From contig JAHFQQ010000073.1 in NCBI GenBank assembly GCA_023259235.1, positions 1 through 13,384 on the forward strand: a DNA stretch of 13,384 bases, written 5' to 3'. The first letter of the stretch is position 1; every line of letters begins with the position of its first letter. The notes below the pieces were generated by a model. That model saw nothing but the letters and a program-made list of their open reading frames with translations, was not told the origin of the DNA and did not search any database. Source of the DNA: Polaromonas sp. GTDB taxonomy: Bacteria; Pseudomonadota; Gammaproteobacteria; Burkholderiales; Burkholderiaceae_C. Positions 1-7,399 of this stretch are shown here, one piece after another. The translations under genes were made by a program, and so were the position numbers.

Positions 1-2209
1 CTATCTCACGGACACGGCGTTCGTCGGTCATGACCATGAAGTCATCACCGGCCTGCGGAACTTCGGTCAGGCCCTGGATTTCCACCGGAATGGAGGGGCC
101 AGCGCTCTTGATGGACTTGCCATTTTCGTCGAGCATGGCGCGAACACGGCCATAGGTCGAGCCCGCCAGCACCACATCACCGGCTTTCAGCGTGCCGGAC
201 TGCACCAGCACCGTGGCGACCGGACCGCGGCCCTTGTCGAGTTGGGCTTCAATCACGAGGCCCTTCGCCAACGCATTCACGGGCGCCTTGAGTTCCAGCA
301 CCTCAGCCTGCAGCAGCACCTGTTCGAGCAGGGTGTCAATCCCCTGGCCCGTATGGGCGGAGACCGGCACGAACGGCGAATCACCGCCGAACTCTTCGGG
401 CACCACCTCTTCGGTCACCAACTCGCCCTTGACACGCTCCAGGTTGATGCCGGGCTTGTCGATCTTGTTGATGGCCACCACGATCGGAACACCCGCTGCC
501 TTGGCGTGCTTGATCGCCTCGCGAGTCTGGGGCATCACGCCGTCATCGGCGGCAACCACCAAAATGACGATGTCGGTGGCCTGGGCCCCGCGGGCACGCA
601 TGGCGGTAAAGGCCTCATGGCCCGGGGTATCCAGGAAGGACACCATGCCGCGCGGTGTTTCCACGTGGTAGGCGCCAATGTGCTGGGTAATCCCGCCAGC
701 TTCACCGGCCGCTACCTTGGTTCGGCGAATGTAATCGAGCAATGACGTTTTGCCATGATCGACGTGACCCATGACGGTCACCACCGGGGCCCTGGGAAGC
801 GCTTCGGCCTGCTGGCCCTGCACATCCTCGTCGGTGAACGCTTCCGGGTCATCCAGCGCGGCGGTGATTGCCATGTGACCCATTTCCTCCACCACAATCA
901 TGGCGGTGTCCTGGTCCAGCGGCTGGTTGATGGTGACCATCTGGCCAAGCTTCATGAGGTGCTTGATCACTTCGGAAGACTTGACGCTCATCTTGTGCGC
1001 CAGCTCCGCCACGGTAATGGTTTCAGGTACGTGAACCTCGATCACCTTGAATTCGGTGGGGGCGATAAAACTCGATTCAGGGCGTGCCTCGCGGCCGGAA
1101 CTGCGGCGGCCACGCGGGCCCGCGCGGAAGTTGCCGCGCCCTGGCACAACCGGAGCGCCACGGCTCGGAATGCCCTTTTTCTTGGCGGCATCGTCTTTCC
1201 AGGTTGAAGACAGGTTTTCCGACTTGACTTCCTTTTTGCCGGCAACGCCCGGGGCTACGGGTGCGCCGGCCTTGGCTGCACCCGGCTTGGCGGTCGCACC
1301 CGGCACCACGACCGGCTTGTGCAAGGTGCCCTTGACGGCAGCCTTCGGGTCGACATGAGGCACCAGAACGCGTTTGGGTGCGGACAGCATGGCCCGAATG
1401 TCCGCAGCTTCGGCTTCAGCCTTGCTGCGCCGCTCCTGCAGATCCTGGGCTTTGGCCGCATCGGCCTGAAATTCCGCAGTCACTCTGGCCTTGACGGCCG
1501 CCAGCGCTGCCGCTACTTCAGGGGCCTTGCTGACCTTTTCTTGCGCTGCTGCATCAGCCGCCGCCTTGGCTGCGGCTTCGACCACTTCTGGCTGGGCTGC
1601 AACCCTGGCTTTTTTGGCACCAGGCTTGACCTTTTTGGCCGCTTCAACGGCCTGGGCTGCGTCGGCAGCAGCCTGGGCACTTTGCGCCGCGGCCTCGCGT
1701 TCGAGTTCGCGCGCAGCCTCTCTGGCATCCTGCTCCTCGCGCAAACGGCGCTTTTCAGTCAGTTCCTGCTCCTGGCGGCGCAGCAGCTCGGCATGCCGAT
1801 TGGCTTCCTCTTCGCGGCGAATCAGCTCGGCATCATCGACTACCGGCGGCGCTGGCGTGGCGGCAACCACGGGCTGCACCTCTTCGGCAGCCGCGTCAGC
1901 GCCCTCCTCGCGCTTGATAAAAGTGCGCTTCTTGCGCACTTCCACCTGAATGGTGCGGGCCCTGCCGGTGGCGTCGGCCTGTTTGATTTCGCTGGTGGAT
2001 TTTTTCACCAGCGTGATTTTCTTGCGCTCAGCCGTGGCTGTGCCGTGGCTGGCCTGCAGGTATCCGAGCAGTTTTTGCTTGTCCGCTTCGGACAGGGGAT
2101 CGCTGGCCTGCGTCTTGGCAACGCCCGCGCTGGTCAATTGCTCGATCAGGACGGCGGTGGATTTATTCAGTTCAGCTGCGAATTGAGCGACGGTAATGGT
2201 ACTGGACAT
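1..2209 (-). CDS. infB: Translation initiation factor IF-2 (N-terminal 736 residues, 3' end outside window)
   Basis: IF-2 is the GTPase that brings initiator fMet-tRNA to the 30S subunit and promotes 50S joining. The ATG lies at 2207-2209, with AGGA at 2219-2222 nine bases upstream. An IF2_N domain occupies about residues 1-52 and a second about 384-445. Between them is a long charged linker rich in Ala, Glu and Lys, then a Gly/Arg-rich stretch. The G domain is intact: P-loop GHVDHGKT 481-488, GGITQHIGA 505-513, DTPGHE 527-532, NKID 581-584 and SAH 617-619. The frame stays open to the window edge inside the beta-barrel domain after the G domain, so the C-terminal fMet-tRNA-binding domains are missing only because the window ends. 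It is third in the rimP-nusA-infB order, 27 bases after nusA. Identification is very secure. Confidence 0.97.
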   Translation of the reverse strand, partial: MSSTITVAQFAAELNKSTAVLIEQLTSAGVAKTQASDPLSEADKQKLLGYLQASHGTATAERKKITLVKKSTSEIKQADATGRARTIQVEVRKKRTFIKREEGADAAAEEVQPVVAATPAPPVVDDAELIRREEEANRHAELLRRQEQELTEKRRLREEQDAREAARELEREAAAQSAQAAADAAQAVEAAKKVKPGAKKARVAAQPEVVEAAAKAAADAAAQEKVSKAPEVAAALAAVKARVTAEFQADAAKAQDLQERRSKAEAEAADIRAMLSAPKRVLVPHVDPKAAVKGTLHKPVVVPGATAKPGAAKAGAPVAPGVAGKKEVKSENLSSTWKDDAAKKKGIPSRGAPVVPGRGNFRAGPRGRRSSGREARPESSFIAPTEFKVIEVHVPETITVAELAHKMSVKSSEVIKHLMKLGQMVTINQPLDQDTAMIVVEEMGHMAITAALDDPEAFTDEDVQGQQAEALPRAPVVTVMGHVDHGKTSLLDYIRRTKVAAGEAGGITQHIGAYHVETPRGMVSFLDTPGHEAFTAMRARGAQATDIVILVVAADDGVMPQTREAIKHAKAAGVPIVVAINKIDKPGINLERVKGELVTEEVVPEEFGGDSPFVPVSAHTGQGIDTLLEQVLLQAEVLELKAPVNALAKGLVIEAQLDKGRGPVATVLVQSGTLKAGDVVLAGSTYGRVRAMLDENGKSIKSAGPSIPVEIQGLTEVPQAGDDFMVMTDERRVREI

Positions 2210-2236
2210 ATTTGGTTTTCCTGCTGGCCTCCATGA

Positions 2237-3757
2237 TCATTGCTCTGGGGTCGCTGCGGGTGCAGCGGCCTGTGGAGCGTCATCGGTAAACCAATGCGCG
2301 CGCGCGGTCATGATGAGGGCCTTTGCTTCGTCCTCGGACTGGCCGGTGATCTCGATGAGTTCGTCCACGGCCAGATCGGCCAGGTCGTCACGTGTGTGGA
2401 TACCTGCTTCGGTGAGTCCGGCAACCAGTTCGGGGGTGATGCCCGCAACATCGCGCAGGTTCTGCGAAACACCTTCAACATTTTCTTCCCGGGCAATTTC
2501 CATCGTGAGAAGGGCGTCCTTGGCGCGCGTACGCAGCTCATTGACGGTGTCTTCATCGAACGACTCGACTTCCAGCATTTCCTGCAGCGGCACATAAGCC
2601 ACCTCCTCCAGGCTGGTGAAGCCTTCGGAGATCAGGATATCGGCGATTTCCTCGTCCACATCGAGTTTTTCCATGAACAGCTTGCGGCTGGCATCGGTTT
2701 CGCTTGCCTGTTTTTCGGCCGATTCGCTGGCATCCATGATATTGATTTTCCAGCCAGTCAGCTCGGACGCCAGACGCACGTTCTGGCCGCCGCGGCCGAT
2801 CGCAATGGCGAGGTTTTCCTCGTCGACCACCACATCCATGGCGTGCCGCTCTTCATCGACCACGATGGACGACACATTGGCCGGCGCCAGCGCGCCGATC
2901 ACGAACTGCGCCGGGTCTTCGCTCCACAGCACAATGTCCACGCGTTCGCCGGCGAGCTCGTTGGTCACGCCGTTGACGCGGGTGCCGCGCACGCCGACGC
3001 AGGTGCCGATCGGATCAACGCGCTTGTCATGCGACAGCACAGCGATCTTGGCGCGCGAGCCGGGGTCGCGGGCACACGATTTGATTTCCAGCAGGCCCTG
3101 CTCGATCTCGGGCACTTCCTGGCGGAACAGCTCGATCATGTACTCGGGCGCGGTACGCGACAGGATGATGGGCGCGCCGCGCAGCGTGGTGTCGACTTCC
3201 ATGATCATGGCACGGACGCGGTCGCCGGAGCGCAGGTTTTCCTTCGGAATCATGTCGCCGCGGCGCAGGCGGCCTTCGACGCGTCCGGACTCGACAATGA
3301 TGTCGCCCTTGTCCATGCGCTTGACAGTGCCGACAAAAATCTTGTCGCCGCGCGACATGAAATCATTAAGCAGCATTTCACGCTCGGCATCGCGGATCTT
3401 TTGCAGGATGACCTGCTTCGCCGCCTGCGCGCCGATGCGGCCAATTGGCAGACTTTCGACCGGCTTTTCGATGAAGTCGCCTTCTTCGATGTCGGCGATT
3501 TCCTCGCGCGCGTCACTCACCAATTCCTCGGCTTCGGGATTTTGCAGGCCAGCCGCGTCGGGCACAACCAGCCAGCGCCGGAAGGTTTCGTAGTCGCCGC
3601 TGTCGCGGTCCACCGCCACACGTATGTCCACTTCACCCTGATACACCTTCCTGGTGGCGGACGCGAGCGCCAGCTCGACGGCGCCAAAGACGACGTCACG
3701 CTCGACATTTTTTTCACGCGAGATGGCATCGACCAACATCAACAGTTCGCGATTCAT
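2237..3757 (-). CDS. nusA: Transcription termination/antitermination protein NusA
   Basis: NusA is a cytoplasmic RNA polymerase-binding factor that modulates pausing, intrinsic termination and antitermination. The 506-residue protein starts MNRELLMLVDAISREK, typical of the family's polymerase-binding domain (about 1-130). An S1 domain follows (about 136-200), then two KH domains (about 230-370) with the GVRG loop at 255-258 and GRGG at 321-324. Two helix-hairpin-helix acidic repeats lie at about 365-425 and 437-490. Length is normal for proteobacterial NusA with duplicated C-terminal repeats, and it ends in an Ala/Pro-rich tail. The start ATG overlaps the rimP stop (ATGA, 3754-3757), implying translational coupling. 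A GC-rich open frame on the opposite strand over this whole gene is only its antisense shadow. Confidence 0.97.
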   Translation of the reverse strand: MNRELLMLVDAISREKNVERDVVFGAVELALASATRKVYQGEVDIRVAVDRDSGDYETFRRWLVVPDAAGLQNPEAEELVSDAREEIADIEEGDFIEKPVESLPIGRIGAQAAKQVILQKIRDAEREMLLNDFMSRGDKIFVGTVKRMDKGDIIVESGRVEGRLRRGDMIPKENLRSGDRVRAMIMEVDTTLRGAPIILSRTAPEYMIELFRQEVPEIEQGLLEIKSCARDPGSRAKIAVLSHDKRVDPIGTCVGVRGTRVNGVTNELAGERVDIVLWSEDPAQFVIGALAPANVSSIVVDEERHAMDVVVDEENLAIAIGRGGQNVRLASELTGWKINIMDASESAEKQASETDASRKLFMEKLDVDEEIADILISEGFTSLEEVAYVPLQEMLEVESFDEDTVNELRTRAKDALLTMEIAREENVEGVSQNLRDVAGITPELVAGLTEAGIHTRDDLADLAVDELIEITGQSEDEAKALIMTARAHWFTDDAPQAAAPAATPEQ

Positions 3758-4413
3758 TTCACAAGCCTGCCTTTCTGAATATCCTGAATTAATTCTTTTG
3801 CAGGAACGCCGCCAAGCGGAGAAATCCTGGACCCGGTTTTTGGTTTTCGCCCCTTGAAGTCAACCACAGGCGCCAAACGCGCCTGGTAAATTTCATCCAG
3901 CGTGAACCGCAGCGCCTGCAATGGCGCTGGAACCTTCTTTTTACTGACCTTCTGGCCGGGTTTGACAGCCGGCTCATCGCGCCAGACGATCTGCCAGCCG
4001 GCTGAATCGCCCGGAACATCGGCGGCGTCAGCACGCTCCAGCGTGCCACGGAACTTCTTGCGGTTGGCCGAGACGGCCGAACCCGCCCTTGCAGCCACGC
4101 CAATCGGCGCCTTCAGGGTGATATCGATCAACTCACCCGTAAAACGCTCAAAATCCCTTTCACCGCGCAACGGCCGGTCTATGCCGGGGGAACTGACCTC
4201 CAGCCGCGCGTATTCGGCGCCTTCAACCTCCAGCACAAACTGCAACTGGCGCGTGACTTTCTCGCAGTCCTCGGCATTGATGAACTGTTCAAGCCCCGCG
4301 ACATGGGGCATGTCAATCGTGACACGCAGCAAGCCACCGCCGGTACGCTCAATGTCGACCAGCTCGTAGCCCAGTCCCGTGACAGTTTGCCCAATCGTCT
4401 CTTGCAAAGCCAT
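3754..4413 (-). CDS. rimP: Ribosome maturation factor RimP
   Basis: RimP assists late maturation of the 30S subunit. The 219-residue product has the family N-terminus (MALQETIGQTVTGLGYELVD), the conserved SSPGIDRPL segment at 74-82 and the C-terminal domain with FTLDEIYQARLAPVVDF near 170-186. It is longer than the roughly 150-residue E. coli protein. The extra length is a Lys/Arg- and Ala-rich segment around 105-160 and a basic tail of about 33 residues after the conserved domain. The ATG at 4411-4413 is chosen because the family homology begins right there, although no good Shine-Dalgarno precedes it. First gene of the rimP-nusA-infB operon, with a 4-base overlap with nusA. See the hairpin and promoter upstream for possible leader control. 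Confidence 0.95.
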   Translation of the reverse strand: MALQETIGQTVTGLGYELVDIERTGGGLLRVTIDMPHVAGLEQFINAEDCEKVTRQLQFVLEVEGAEYARLEVSSPGIDRPLRGERDFERFTGELIDITLKAPIGVAARAGSAVSANRKKFRGTLERADAADVPGDSAGWQIVWRDEPAVKPGQKVSKKKVPAPLQALRFTLDEIYQARLAPVVDFKGRKPKTGSRISPLGGVPAKELIQDIQKGRLVK

Positions 4414-4450
4414 TCAGTTTTCAAATACCAGTCTGTAAAAACAAGCGCCC

Positions 4451-4482
4451 AAAAAAAATGGGCGGTGAAAACCCGCCCATTT
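4451..4482 (-). terminator. Intrinsic terminator hairpin reading toward rimP
   Basis: Perfect 10-bp stem AAATGGGCGG (4456-4465) and CCGCCCATTT (4473-4482) with a 7-base loop. On the minus strand it is followed by an uninterrupted run of T (eight T at 4458-4451, three of them in the stem), so it is polar toward rimP. On the plus strand there is no comparable T tract. It lies 38 bases before the rimP ATG and about 140 bases after the yejF stop. It can be the terminator of the yej operon, a premature terminator in the rimP leader, or both. Premature terminators ahead of rimP have been described in other proteobacteria, as far as I recall. Confidence 0.85.
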
Positions 4483-4497
4483 GGTCGTGAAGAAGCT

Positions 4498-4527
4498 ATT
4501 GTAATGCGCCTGACGCCCTGATTGCAA
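4498..4527 (-). promoter_or_regulatory. Candidate sigma-70 promoter for rimP-nusA-infB
   Basis: On the minus strand, TTGCAA (4527-4522) and TACAAT (4503-4498) are separated by 18 bases. The -10 box matches consensus at 5 of 6 positions and the -35 box at 4 of 6. The predicted transcription start is near 4491, about 78 bases before the rimP ATG and only about 10 bases before the terminator hairpin. It is the best promoter-like pair I found by eye in the 209-base gap. A transcript from here would carry the hairpin at its 5' end. Confidence 0.5.
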
Positions 4528-4622
4528 ACAATTTTCGTGCCTGATTTCCCCGAATGCCCCATTAACGGCCCATCGCGCCTGTAATTATTTTTACTTAATG
4601 ACGCAAATTCAGCACAAAACCG

Positions 4623-6242
4623 TCAGCTCTGCGCCACCAGCACCCGCGTATAGGGATGGTGCGGCGCGTCCAGCACCTTCTGCACCATGCCCGCCTCGAC
4701 CACCTCGCCGTCCTTGATAACCATCACCTCATGGGCCATGGCACGGATCACGTCTACATCGTGGGTGATGAGCAGATAGCTCAAGCCACGCTCGCGCTGC
4801 AGGCGCTGCAGCAGCGCCAGCACCTGCTTCTGGATTGTCACGTCCAGCGCGCTGGTCGGCTCATCGAGTACCAGAAGACTGGGGTTGATGATGAGCGCGC
4901 GCGCAATCGCCAGGCGCTGGCGTTGCCCGCCGGAAAATTCATGCGGATAGCGCCGCAGCAAGCCCGGGAACTGCGCCTCAGCCATGCCCACGTCCGCCAG
5001 CGATTGGAGTGTGCGTTGCCGCCTTTGGGCGTGACTCAACGCGGCCTCATGCACCAGCAACCCCTCCTCGACAATCGCTTCCACGGTCATACGCGGTGAC
5101 AGCGAGGAAAACGGATCCTGAAACACCACCTGAACGACCCGGCGAATGGCCTTGTTGCCTGCTGCCCGCCTGCTCCAGGAAAGGCCCGCCGCCTGCAACT
5201 CACCTGAAAAGGGGAGCAGGCCCAGGCAGGCCAGCGCCAGCGTCGATTTGCCCGACCCCGATTCGCCGATCACGCCCAGCGTCTTGCCGGGCGGAATACG
5301 AAATGTGACGTCCTTGACGGCGACAAATTCGGCGCTTTTGAACCAGCCCCGGAAACCGGGAATGCTCACCGGGTAGGCCACCCGCAGATGGCTGGCCTGC
5401 ATGACGGGCGTGCTGCCAGCCCTTAAAACCAAACCCGCGCTGACGTCGTCTGCGGGATCACGCACCGGCCGGCTGTCAATGAGTTTTCGGGTGTAGGAGT
5501 GCCGTGGCCGGGCCAATACCTCAGCCACCAGCCCCTGCTCGACGATGTGGCCGTTTTCCATCACCGCAACGCGGTCGGCGAAGCGGCGCACCAGGTTCAG
5601 GTCGTGCGTAATCATAAGCACGGCCATACCGTTGCGGCGCTGCAGGTCGCTGAGCAAATCCAGAATCTGGCCGCGCAGGGTGACGTCCAGCGCCGTGGTT
5701 GGCTCGTCAGCCAGCAGCAGTTTGGGCTGGCAAGCCAGCGCCATGGCGATCATGGCGCGCTGGCGCTGCCCGCCGGACAACTGATGGGGAAATGAGCGAG
5801 AGCGTCGTTCAGCCTCCGGAATACCGGTATCTGCTAACAATTTAATAGCAGCCTGCGCAGATTCCAACTGGGCTAGCCCTTGTTTTAGTTGTATAACTTC
5901 GGCAATCTGCTCGCCCACGCTGAACAAGGGGTTGAGCGCGGTCATGGGCTCCTGAAAAATCATGGCGATGTCGCGCCCCCGAATGGAGCGCAATTCGCGT
6001 TCGGGCATGGAAAACAAATCCACCACGGGCCGCCCTGGCACGGAAAACAGCGCCTTCCCGCTGATCGCAGCGTTTTGCACCAGCCGCAGCAGGCTCAAGG
6101 CAGTCACCGTCTTGCCCGATCCGGACTCACCCACCAGAGCCAGCTTCTCGCCCGGCGCAATGGATAAATCGATGCCATGCACAATTTCCTTGCCGGCAAA
6201 AGAGACGCTGAGGCGCTCCACCTTCAGCAAGGGCGTGCTCAC
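4623..6242 (-). CDS. yejF: Peptide ABC transporter, fused double ATPase subunit YejF
   Basis: YejF energises the YejABEF importer for peptides (in E. coli this includes microcin C). It is a 539-residue tandem ATPase. The first domain has Walker A GESGSGKT 38-45, LSGGQ 155-159, Walker B LLLADEP 175-181 and H-loop His213. The second has Walker A GESGSGKS 326-333, FSGGQ 436-440, Walker B LLVLDEP 456-462 and His494. Both sites look catalytically complete. The oligopeptide-type C-terminal tail of each half (HSYTRKL, HHPYTRVL) is present. The GTG start at 6240-6242 overlaps the yejE stop (GTGA), and GGAAGG at 6250-6255 is a good Shine-Dalgarno seven bases upstream. Residues 116-137 are encoded by an AT-rich, rare-codon block resembling an interspersed repeat (separate entry), without changing the expected protein length. 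No terminator lies immediately after the stop; the nearest is at 4451-4482. Confidence 0.93.
   Translation of the reverse strand: MSTPLLKVERLSVSFAGKEIVHGIDLSIAPGEKLALVGESGSGKTVTALSLLRLVQNAAISGKALFSVPGRPVVDLFSMPERELRSIRGRDIAMIFQEPMTALNPLFSVGEQIAEVIQLKQGLAQLESAQAAIKLLADTGIPEAERRSRSFPHQLSGGQRQRAMIAMALACQPKLLLADEPTTALDVTLRGQILDLLSDLQRRNGMAVLMITHDLNLVRRFADRVAVMENGHIVEQGLVAEVLARPRHSYTRKLIDSRPVRDPADDVSAGLVLRAGSTPVMQASHLRVAYPVSIPGFRGWFKSAEFVAVKDVTFRIPPGKTLGVIGESGSGKSTLALACLGLLPFSGELQAAGLSWSRRAAGNKAIRRVVQVVFQDPFSSLSPRMTVEAIVEEGLLVHEAALSHAQRRQRTLQSLADVGMAEAQFPGLLRRYPHEFSGGQRQRLAIARALIINPSLLVLDEPTSALDVTIQKQVLALLQRLQRERGLSYLLITHDVDVIRAMAHEVMVIKDGEVVEAGMVQKVLDAPHHPYTRVLVAQS
5833..5897 (-). repeat. AT-rich interspersed-repeat-like block inside yejF
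   Basis: This 65-base block has about 43% GC by hand count, well below the surrounding gene. On the minus strand it uses codons rare in the rest of the window (ATA, CTA, TTG, TTA, AAA, CAA) across residues 116-137. It contains GGGCTAGCCC and ends in an imperfect palindrome with GCTA/TAGC arms. From memory, its order of words (ACTAAAA, CTAGCCC, GCGCAGGC, GCTATTAAATTG) resembles a short intergenic repeat common in Comamonadaceae genomes. The repeat assignment rests on that recollection and on a similar block at 11159-11219; the composition shift is seen directly. Confidence 0.5.
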
Positions 6243-7399
6243 TGGTCAACCTTCCGCGGGTCGAGTGCATCACGCAAGGCGTCGCCCATGAAGGTCAGCA
6301 GCAGCAAAGTGACCACCAGCACGGCGAACGTTGACAGCGAAATCCACCAGGCATCGATGTTGGCCTTGCCCTGGTTCAGCAACTCGCCCAGCGAAGGCGT
6401 TCCCGGCGGCACTCCCAGACCCAGAAAATCCAGCGAGGTCAGCGCCAAAATGGCCGCGCTCATGCGAAAAGGCAAAAACGTCACCACCGGCGTCAGGCTA
6501 TTGGGCAAAATGTGCCGCCACATGATCTGCAGGTTGCCCACGCCCAGGGCCCTGGCCGCCCGCACGTAATCCATCTGGCGATTGCGCAAAAATTCGGCGC
6601 GCACATAGTCCGACAAGCCCATCCAGCCGAACAGGCTGAGCAGCAGCAGCAGCAACGCCACGCTGGGAGCAAAAATGGCACTGAAAATAATCAGCAGGTA
6701 GAGCTCGGGCATGGAGCCCCAGATTTCCATGAAACGCTGAAACACCAGATCGGTCTTGCCGCCCGCATAGCCCTGAATAGCCCCGGTGATGATCCCGATC
6801 ACTACGCCGATAACCGTCAGCGCCAACCCGAACAGCACACTCAGGCGAAAACCATAAATCAGCTGCGTCAGCAAATCTCGACCGCGGTCGTCGGTGCCCA
6901 GCAGGTTATCGCGCGAAGGCGCGGACGGATTGGGCTCCTTCGCAAAATAGTTGATGGTGCGCGGGCCATAAGGATTGGGCGGAAAAATCACCCAGTTGCC
7001 ACCCTGGCTCAATTTCTCGCGAATGAAGGGGTCGAGGTAGTCGGCGGGCGTTTCAAAATCGCCATCGAAGGTTTTTTCTGAATAGTCCCTGACCAGCGGA
7101 AAATAAAGCTCGCCCTTGTAACGGATCACCAGCGGCTTGTCGTTTGACAGCACCTCCGCAAACAGGCTGAACGCCACCAGCGCACAAAACAGGATCAGGC
7201 TGACAAACCCGAGCTTGTTACGGCGAAAACGCTTCCATGCACGCCGGCCTGGGCTGAGGCTGACGGCAGGCCTGCTATCTTCAAGGCCGCTGCGGAACCG
7301 GCTCTGCCGGGCCGCTGGTGGCGCCCCCTCGGGGGGGAGGCGGCCGGAGGCCGCTTCGGGGGGGTCAATCAAATTTGACACGCGGGTCCACCCAGACAT
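6239..7399 (-). CDS. yejE: Peptide ABC transporter permease YejE
   Basis: Inner-membrane permease of the YejABEF importer. Numbered from the ATG at 7397-7399 (386 residues), family homology begins near residue 50 with SPGRRAWKRFRRNKLGF. A first membrane helix follows (about 63-84), then a long periplasmic segment with SNDKPLVIRY and TPADYLDPF. Further helices start near 186. The EAA loop that contacts the ATPase is at about 277-302 (DYVRAARALG...WRHILPNSL). The start is uncertain: this is the only ATG, while GTG at 7409-7411 or 7379-7381 and TTG at 7370-7372 are alternatives. All lie inside the 3' end of yejB, because the frame contains no start codon between the repeat and the conserved region. 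Residues about 10-38 are therefore encoded by the GC-rich repeat. The stop overlaps the yejF start. Confidence 0.9.
   Translation of the reverse strand: MSGWTRVSNLIDPPEAASGRLPPEGAPPAARQSRFRSGLEDSRPAVSLSPGRRAWKRFRRNKLGFVSLILFCALVAFSLFAEVLSNDKPLVIRYKGELYFPLVRDYSEKTFDGDFETPADYLDPFIREKLSQGGNWVIFPPNPYGPRTINYFAKEPNPSAPSRDNLLGTDDRGRDLLTQLIYGFRLSVLFGLALTVIGVVIGIITGAIQGYAGGKTDLVFQRFMEIWGSMPELYLLIIFSAIFAPSVALLLLLLSLFGWMGLSDYVRAEFLRNRQMDYVRAARALGVGNLQIMWRHILPNSLTPVVTFLPFRMSAAILALTSLDFLGLGVPPGTPSLGELLNQGKANIDAWWISLSTFAVLVVTLLLLTFMGDALRDALDPRKVDQ
7285..7367 (-). repeat. GC-rich REP-like element between yejB and yejE (copy 1)
   Basis: On the minus strand it begins at the yejB stop (TGA then seven C) and holds three hairpins: GCGGCC-GGA-GGCCGC (7340-7354), a CCCC/GGGG hairpin centred on 7329-7330, and CCGGC-TCT-GCCGG (7298-7310). 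It shares with the element at 8420-8514 the order TGACCCCC, a C-run/AGGGGGC hairpin, GCGGCCCGGC and a GTTCC(C)GCAG end. Elements of this type after stop codons are, in my recollection, frequent in Comamonadaceae. It is translated as part of yejE. Confidence 0.7.

Noticed and set aside
1319..2236. Plus-strand open frame of 305 codons opposite infB
   Set aside because: It is the antisense of the IF-2 linker and N-terminal domain; composition is low-complexity and no independent start signals are seen.
2240..3778. Long plus-strand open frame (512 codons) opposite nusA
   Set aside because: Its product has no recognisable family features. The minus strand encodes an unmistakable NusA, and GC-rich codon use produces such antisense frames.
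4530..4622. A tRNA or small RNA gene upstream of rimP, as in the E. coli metY-rimP arrangement
   Set aside because: No cloverleaf, T-loop or CCA-like sequence can be made from this stretch, and no clear hairpin-T tract ends there.
4590..4622. AATAAT as a further -10 box just after yejF
   Set aside because: No -35-like hexamer lies at an acceptable distance; it is merely part of an AT-rich stretch.
7320..7370. Possible frameshift or pseudogene at the yejB/yejE junction because of long C/G runs
   Set aside because: Both genes are intact on either side and the yejE frame remains open through the repeat, so a broken gene is not required, although a homopolymer error cannot be excluded.
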